From CAZADH01 sp964483805 (GTDB taxonomy: Bacteria; Muiribacteriota; Ozemobacteria; Ozemobacterales; Ozemobacteraceae): a stretch of 9,002 nt of DNA. A program made the position numbers and the translations under genes. This document shows, one piece after another, positions 5,400 to 9,002 of the stretch (within the stretch, counting starts at the first letter, position 1; each line of letters opens with the position of its first letter). The notes under the pieces are model-generated. The model made no database searches and was not told where the DNA came from. It saw only the letters and a program-made list of their open reading frames with translations. The stretch covers positions 1-9,002 of the forward strand of contig CAZADH010000261.1 of NCBI GenBank assembly GCA_964483805.1. The letters run 5' to 3'.

Positions 5400-6788
5400 T
5401 CACTCCATGGGAACGCGACGCGGAGTCAGATGGTGTTCGGGGAACTCGCCTTCCCAACGCGCAATGACCGCCGTCGCCAGGCAGTTGCCGATGACGTTGA
5501 CCGCCGTGCGTGCCATGTCCATCAGCTCGTCGATGCCGAGAATGATGAAGATCGGCTCGACCGGCAGGTTGAACGAGGCCGCGGTGCCCAGGAGAATCAC
5601 CAGCGACGCACGTGGCACGCCGGCAACGCCTTTGCTGGTAAGCATCAGCGTGAACACCATCAACAACTGCTCGCCCCACGACATCTGCATGCCCGCCGCC
5701 TGCGCGACAAACACCGAAGCGAGCGATAGGTACAGCGTCGTCCCGTCGAGGTTGAAGCTGTATCCCGTGGGCATGACAAACGCGACGATGTGTCGCGGCG
5801 CCCCCATCTCTTCCATCGCTTCCATGGCCCGCGGCAATGCGGCTTCGGAACTCGTGGTCGCGAACGCGATCGACACCGCCTCGGCGATGGTCTCGGCGAA
5901 CTTGCGAATCGGAATGCGGGCGAACAGTGCGATCGGCACCAGGACCCCGAGAACGAAGACGGCGAGAGCGACATATAATGTCAATAATAACTTCACCAGA
6001 TTGGTGAGAATCGCCAGCCCCATGTGACTGACGGTATAGGCAATGGCACCACCGACGCCCAGGGGTGCCGCGTACATGACGAGGCGGGTGAACTTGAACA
6101 TGACTTCCGACAGGCTCTTGCAGAACTCGAGCATCGGCCGGCGTTGGCCCTCGCCCACCATGGCCAGGGCGATTCCGAAGAGAACGCTGAACACCACGAT
6201 CTGCAGCACCTGCCCCTCGGCTACCGATTTGGCGAGGTTCTCGGGGAAACAGTGCAGGACGATCTGGGTGAACGACTGCTTTGGTACCGCCTTCACATCT
6301 TCATGCGCGGTGGCCGGCGGCAGTTGGACCCCGACGCCCGCCTGCGAGATGTTGATCGCTGCCAGACCCACGAACAACGCGACCGTCGTCACCACCTCGA
6401 AGTAGACGATCGATTTCAGACCCATCCGCCCGACCTGGCGCAAGTCACTGTGCCCGGCGATGCCGACCACCAGCGTCGCGAACAGAAGCGGGGCGATGAT
6501 CGTCTTGATCAGCTTCAGAAAAACCATGCTGAACACGCGTCCGTGCGCGCCGACATCGGGGAAATCGTGGCCGATCTCGACCCCGACGAACATGCTGATC
6601 AGAATCCAGACCGTCAGCGAGCGGCGTTGCCAGCCGAACGCAACCAGCCACGCGAGGGCGAGCCAGCGCAAACCGAGATAGAGCTGCGCGGGGCCCGGCA
6701 GCCAACCTTCGCAATGCAGCACCGACACGCCAATCGCCGCGAAAACGACGGTGGCAACGAACGGCAGCGCGAGAAGTGACCGGGTCAT
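5400..6788 (-). CDS. DAACS (SLC1-type) symporter, probably glutamate/aspartate
   Basis: This 462-residue inner-membrane protein belongs to the dicarboxylate/amino acid:cation symporter family. The signatures lie in the expected order: FATTSSEAALP (309-319, hairpin 1), MPTGYSFNLDGTTLYL (339-354, TM7), TSKGVAGVP (384-392, hairpin 2) and DMARTAVNVIGN (424-435, TM8). D424, R427, T428 and N431 match the substrate-binding Asp, Arg, Thr and Asn of archaeal GltPh, which favours acidic amino acids over C4-dicarboxylates. N435 replaces the sodium-ligand Asp of GltPh, as I recall for the proton-coupled E. coli GltP and DctA, so proton coupling is likely. About 55 residues with two hydrophobic stretches (4-24 and 36-52) precede the usual family start at SLTVWILISMFVG. 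The ATG at 6788 lacks a good ribosome site; no other in-frame ATG, GTG or TTG lies between the upstream stop and it. It follows the flavoprotein gene by 45 bp. Family very sure, substrate moderate. Confidence 0.93.
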   Translation of the reverse strand: MTRSLLALPFVATVVFAAIGVSVLHCEGWLPGPAQLYLGLRWLALAWLVAFGWQRRSLTVWILISMFVGVEIGHDFPDVGAHGRVFSMVFLKLIKTIIAPLLFATLVVGIAGHSDLRQVGRMGLKSIVYFEVVTTVALFVGLAAINISQAGVGVQLPPATAHEDVKAVPKQSFTQIVLHCFPENLAKSVAEGQVLQIVVFSVLFGIALAMVGEGQRRPMLEFCKSLSEVMFKFTRLVMYAAPLGVGGAIAYTVSHMGLAILTNLVKLLLTLYVALAVFVLGVLVPIALFARIPIRKFAETIAEAVSIAFATTSSEAALPRAMEAMEEMGAPRHIVAFVMPTGYSFNLDGTTLYLSLASVFVAQAAGMQMSWGEQLLMVFTLMLTSKGVAGVPRASLVILLGTAASFNLPVEPIFIILGIDELMDMARTAVNVIGNCLATAVIARWEGEFPEHHLTPRRVPME

Positions 6789-6833
6789 ACCATGGTCAAT
6801 ACCACGGACACGGGGGCGGATGCGACGAGAAAA

Positions 6834-7491
6834 TCAAGGGGTGGTCTCGGCGAAAGCGGCCGACCCCAGTGCCTGCGCCAGGGCGTCGGCGGCTTCGCGG
6901 CAGCGGTCGAATGGTTTGAAGATGCGGTCGTTGGCGATGTCGCCCTGGCCCCCGACCCCAAGATACGGCAGATACGGCACGCGCACCGTCTGCATGCCGA
7001 CCAGGTTCGCAAAGTCGTGCAGATACTCGAGAACCTGCAAAGGGTTGGTATACTCGGCGACGCCCACGAGCGCACACGGTNNNNNNNNNNGAGAAGCTCG
7101 AGAAGCCCGCCACCGGCGGCAAGGGCGACGGCCCGGGCGCGCTGCCGGCCGCTTCGAGACTGAAGAACATGCCGATGATCCGCTCGATCAGGCTCTGAAA
7201 TTTCGTCGGGGGGCCCCGAAAATACAAGGGCGCCCCCAGGATCACGGCGTCGGCAGCGATCATCTTCGCCAGCACCGACGCGACATCGTCGGCCAACGTG
7301 CAGCGATACGGGTTGGCGGCGCAGAAACTCTGACAGGTGACGCGACACGGACCAACGGTCAGATCGGTAATGTGCAATACTTCGTATGTCAGCGTCGGTA
7401 TCTGCTCGCGCAGATGTTCAACGACGCGAGTGACCAGTGTCTGCGTGTGTCGTTCGCGGCGCATGCTGCCGACGATGCCGAGAATCTTCAT
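6834..7491 (-). CDS. NAD(P)H-dependent FMN reductase / flavodoxin-like protein, interrupted by an assembly gap
   Basis: The N-terminal 133 residues run from the ATG at 7491 (AAGGAG at 7498-7503, 6-base spacing). They show a flavodoxin fold: KILGIVGSMRRERHTQTLV with the FMN phosphate loop (8-18), a cysteine cluster at C49, C53, C57 and C64 followed by DD (68-69), and AVILGAPLYFRGPPTKFQSL (82-101), the family's aPvYf motif. The reading then meets the N run. Beyond it, in another frame, the C-terminal part resumes at PCALVGVAEYT and ends at the stop at 6834-6836. The two halves fit a protein of about 215-220 residues. They come into one frame only if the true gap length is a multiple of three; the ten Ns are a placeholder. 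The family reduces FMN or acts as an iron-sulfur flavoprotein; cysteine spacing CX3CX3CX6C differs from the compact iron-sulfur motif. The break is probably technical rather than a true pseudogene. It lies 45 bp upstream of the symporter gene, same strand. Confidence 0.82.
7081..7090. other. Assembly gap (10 Ns)
   Basis: Ten unknown bases lie inside the flavoprotein gene. Codon phase differs on the two sides, so the length 10 cannot be correct if the flanks are right; a length divisible by three would restore the frame. Any reading frame that crosses this point, on either strand, is unreliable. Confidence 0.98.
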
Positions 7492-7509
7492 GGGCTGCTC
7501 CTTGGTCAT

Positions 7510-7539
7510 TTGCATTTGGTTCCGACATTGTATGATAAT
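7510..7539 (+). promoter_or_regulatory. Candidate promoter for the membrane sensor gene, overlapping a divergent -10
   Basis: The 54-bp gap between two divergent genes holds TATGATAAT (7531-7539). Read as TATGAT or GATAAT it is a good -10; TTGCAT (7510-7515) lies 15 or 18 bases before it. The start codon GTG (7546) comes only 6 bases after GATAAT, and no ribosome site is visible, so the transcript may be leaderless. On the minus strand TACAAT (complement of 7527-7532), a 5/6 -10 match, overlaps the same bases and could serve the flavoprotein gene. Only one polymerase could bind at a time. Confidence 0.45.
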
Positions 7540-7545
7540 CCGTGC

Positions 7546-8400
7546 GTGATTCTCGATATTCGTACCGTGTTGACCGTCACGGGGTTGTTGTGTGTGGTGC
7601 ATGTGTTTGCGCTTGTCTATATCTATTGCACCCGCAAAACCTACCCGGGGTTTGGCTATTGGATCAGTGGCTTTGTCTGTGCGGTCATCACCGCCGCACT
7701 GCCGGTGATTCGCGATCAGGTGTCGCCGTGGGTGAGTGTCGTTCCGGCCACGCCGGCGATCAGTGCTGCGTGCATCCTGTTTCTCGTGGGCATGCAACTG
7801 TATGTCGGGGATCGCCCACGATGGCTTTGGCACATCCTCGTGTTGGTGGGTGGCACGGCCGAAGCGATCTGGTTCACCTTTGTCAGCCCCGATATCAATG
7901 TGCGCATCGCCGTCGTGACGGTCATCATGGCGGTCTATTGCGGATACATCGCCTGGCTGGCGCATGTTGGCATGCCGCGCATCCTGGGCTGTACCGACCC
8001 CTGGGTGGTCGGTTCGTTCGGCGCGCAGGCACTGGTGGCGATCGGTCGTCTCATCGGCACGCTGGGCAATCCGCCGGCGATGAATGAGTTTGCCAGCAAC
8101 GCTCCGACCCAGGTTTTGGCGCTGGTGGCGCACATGCTGCTGGCGATGTTGACCGGGTATGGGTTCATTCTGATGACCGTGCAACGCACCGAACGTGAGT
8201 TGCAGCAGACACTCGACGAAGTGAAGACATTGCGCGGGTTGATCCCGATCTGTGCTTCGTGCAAGAAGGTCCGCGACGACCGCGGGTCGTGGCAGGCGAT
8301 CGAGCAGTACATTCGCGCACGGTCGGATGCCGAGTTCACCCATGGGGTGTGCCCCGACTGTCATCGCAGGCTGTATCCGGAGATTCCGCTGCGCCAGTAA
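7546..8400 (+). CDS. Seven-helix membrane sensor-like protein with C-terminal four-cysteine module
   Basis: The 284-residue protein has about seven hydrophobic segments (roughly 8-28, 38-57, 68-87, 93-113, 119-139, 153-173, 187-211). These resemble the N-terminal sensor regions found in membrane GGDEF proteins, with the D-I-R-T-V-L opening. A short coiled-coil (RTERELQQTLDEVKTLRG, 214-231) leads into a compact module: IPICASCKKVRDD (233-245), then EFTHGVCPDCHRRLYPE (263-279). The pairs C236/C239 and C269/C272 look metal-binding. From memory this module is widespread in bacterial PAS and response-regulator signalling proteins, often next to kinase or GGDEF domains, and its biochemical role is unsettled. 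Here it is the only cytoplasmic output; no GGDEF, kinase or receiver domain follows. The start is GTG at 7546, in frame and just after a -10-like element; no Shine-Dalgarno is seen. The reading frame also runs upstream through the N run, but that part is antisense to the flavoprotein gene. It ends 13 bp from the convergent dnaE2 stop. Confidence 0.8.
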   Translation: MILDIRTVLTVTGLLCVVHVFALVYIYCTRKTYPGFGYWISGFVCAVITAALPVIRDQVSPWVSVVPATPAISAACILFLVGMQLYVGDRPRWLWHILVLVGGTAEAIWFTFVSPDINVRIAVVTVIMAVYCGYIAWLAHVGMPRILGCTDPWVVGSFGAQALVAIGRLIGTLGNPPAMNEFASNAPTQVLALVAHMLLAMLTGYGFILMTVQRTERELQQTLDEVKTLRGLIPICASCKKVRDDRGSWQAIEQYIRARSDAEFTHGVCPDCHRRLYPEIPLRQ

Positions 8401-8413
8401 GGTCGGGCACGTG

Positions 8414-9002
8414 TCAGCGCCCGCGCCCGTTCGTAATACGATGTGTTGCTCCGGTCTGGTTGCTGGCTACGATCTTGCGTTCGAGCACCTGGTCGAGCGG
8501 CAGCACGTCATAGACCATGACACTGCGGTAACCGACCCCGGCCACTTCGACGCGACCGCGCACCCACAACGCCTCGGCGGTGGTGATCACCGGCTTGACG
8601 ATCTCGAACAGGTTCGGTGTGATCGCGATCTGCAACCGCCCGGTCTCGTCTTCGATGAGCACGAAACACATGCCCTTCGCGGTCGGCGGCCGTTGACGGA
8701 TCACCGAAATGCCGGCCACGGCGACGACGGTGCCGGCCGCAACGTCACGCAGTCCGGCGATGGTGTGAACCCGGCGCTGTGCCAGGGCCGACCGGTGGAA
8801 CGCCATCGGGTGCGCGATCGGACTCAGGTCCTGGGTGGCGTAATCCCAGGCCAGTGCTTGCGCCGCCGACAGGCGGGCGAACTCGGGCACGAACGCGGCG
8901 TCGGTCACCGGCGTGAACAACCGCGGTTGCCCGGGCCCGCACCCGACCGCGTGCGCGCGGCGCTCTGACCTGCCGGCCTGCGTGTTGCGCAACACGCCGA
9001 CC
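8414..9002 (-). CDS. dnaE2: Error-prone DNA polymerase DnaE2 (ImuC), C-terminal part (cut by window edge)
   Basis: About 195 C-terminal residues of a C-family polymerase alpha subunit are visible. The DnaE2 signatures are DYATQDLSPIAHPMAF, which matches the DY..TGLS...HP block that follows the helix-hairpin-helix region, and an OB-fold with AGISVIRQRPPTAKGMCFVL followed by IEDETGRLQIAITPNLFE. The R-Q-R-P-x-TAKG-x-x-F form is typical of DnaE2. DnaE2 usually works with ImuA and ImuB in SOS-induced mutagenic repair, often in a LexA-controlled cassette. Full-length proteins are about 1,000-1,100 residues, so most of the gene lies beyond 9002. The frame stays open to the window edge with no internal start needed. 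The stop is TGA at 8414-8416. No intrinsic terminator is visible in the 13-bp gap to the convergent gene. Confidence 0.9.
   Translation of the reverse strand, partial: VGVLRNTQAGRSERRAHAVGCGPGQPRLFTPVTDAAFVPEFARLSAAQALAWDYATQDLSPIAHPMAFHRSALAQRRVHTIAGLRDVAAGTVVAVAGISVIRQRPPTAKGMCFVLIEDETGRLQIAITPNLFEIVKPVITTAEALWVRGRVEVAGVGYRSVMVYDVLPLDQVLERKIVASNQTGATHRITNGRGR

Noticed and set aside
6751..7545. Plus-strand extension of the membrane sensor gene through the N run
   Set aside because: It is antisense to the flavoprotein gene, crosses unknown bases and has no signature. The sensor fold begins at the GTG at 7546.
6796..8364. Minus-strand open frame of 522 codons crossing the N run
   Set aside because: Only its middle, from the ATG at 7491 to the gap, is real (the flavoprotein). 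The rest is antisense to the membrane sensor or out of frame past the Ns.
1..9002. CRISPR array, tRNA, rRNA, transposase, integrase, phage or toxin-antitoxin genes
   Set aside because: No spaced direct-repeat array, cloverleaf, rRNA segment or mobile-element protein motif was found. The only repeats are local palindromes and the lysine-tail duplication.

Overview
The window is GC-rich DNA (by eye clearly above 60% G+C), most likely from a Gram-negative bacterium. Several predicted proteins carry Sec-type export signals, and the families present (DnaE2, glutamate-type DAACS transporter, PAS/GGDEF-like membrane sensor, cyclic-nucleotide-binding protein) are common in Proteobacteria, Myxococcota and neighbouring phyla. 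I cannot place it more precisely. A run of ten Ns at 7081-7090 shows that this is a scaffolded assembly, probably metagenomic.

Layout. 1-360 (-): start of a gene for a cyclic-nucleotide-binding-domain protein, cut by the window edge. 609-1328 (+): rubrerythrin with an N-terminal export signal, divergent from the first gene. 1326-1420: two nested perfect 10-bp inverted repeats between convergent genes, with both stop codons inside the outer arms. 4451-1418 (-): a two-gene unit made of a small unrecognised membrane or secreted protein (4089-4451) and an 880-residue tandem M16-type protein whose two zinc-binding motifs both look destroyed (1418-4060). 4452-4684: a short intergenic block dense in inverted repeats. 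4685-5128 (-): an exported protein with a lysine-rich tail. 5400-6788 (-): a DAACS-family symporter, probably for glutamate/aspartate. 6834-7491 (-): a flavodoxin-like NAD(P)H-dependent FMN reductase-type protein, broken by the N run. 7546-8400 (+): a seven-helix membrane protein ending in a four-cysteine module, divergent from the reductase over 54 bp. 8414-9002 (-): the C-terminal part of an error-prone DNA polymerase, DnaE2.

The genes do not form one obvious pathway. A loose redox/stress and envelope theme runs through them: exported rubrerythrin, flavoprotein, SOS-type polymerase and exported proteins of unknown role. The less ordinary items are the catalytically dead-looking double M16 protein with its small partner, the exported rubrerythrin, the sensor without a usual output domain, and the two palindromic intergenic regions. 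I found no CRISPR array, tRNA, rRNA, insertion sequence or phage gene, and no convincing evidence of a complete new system.
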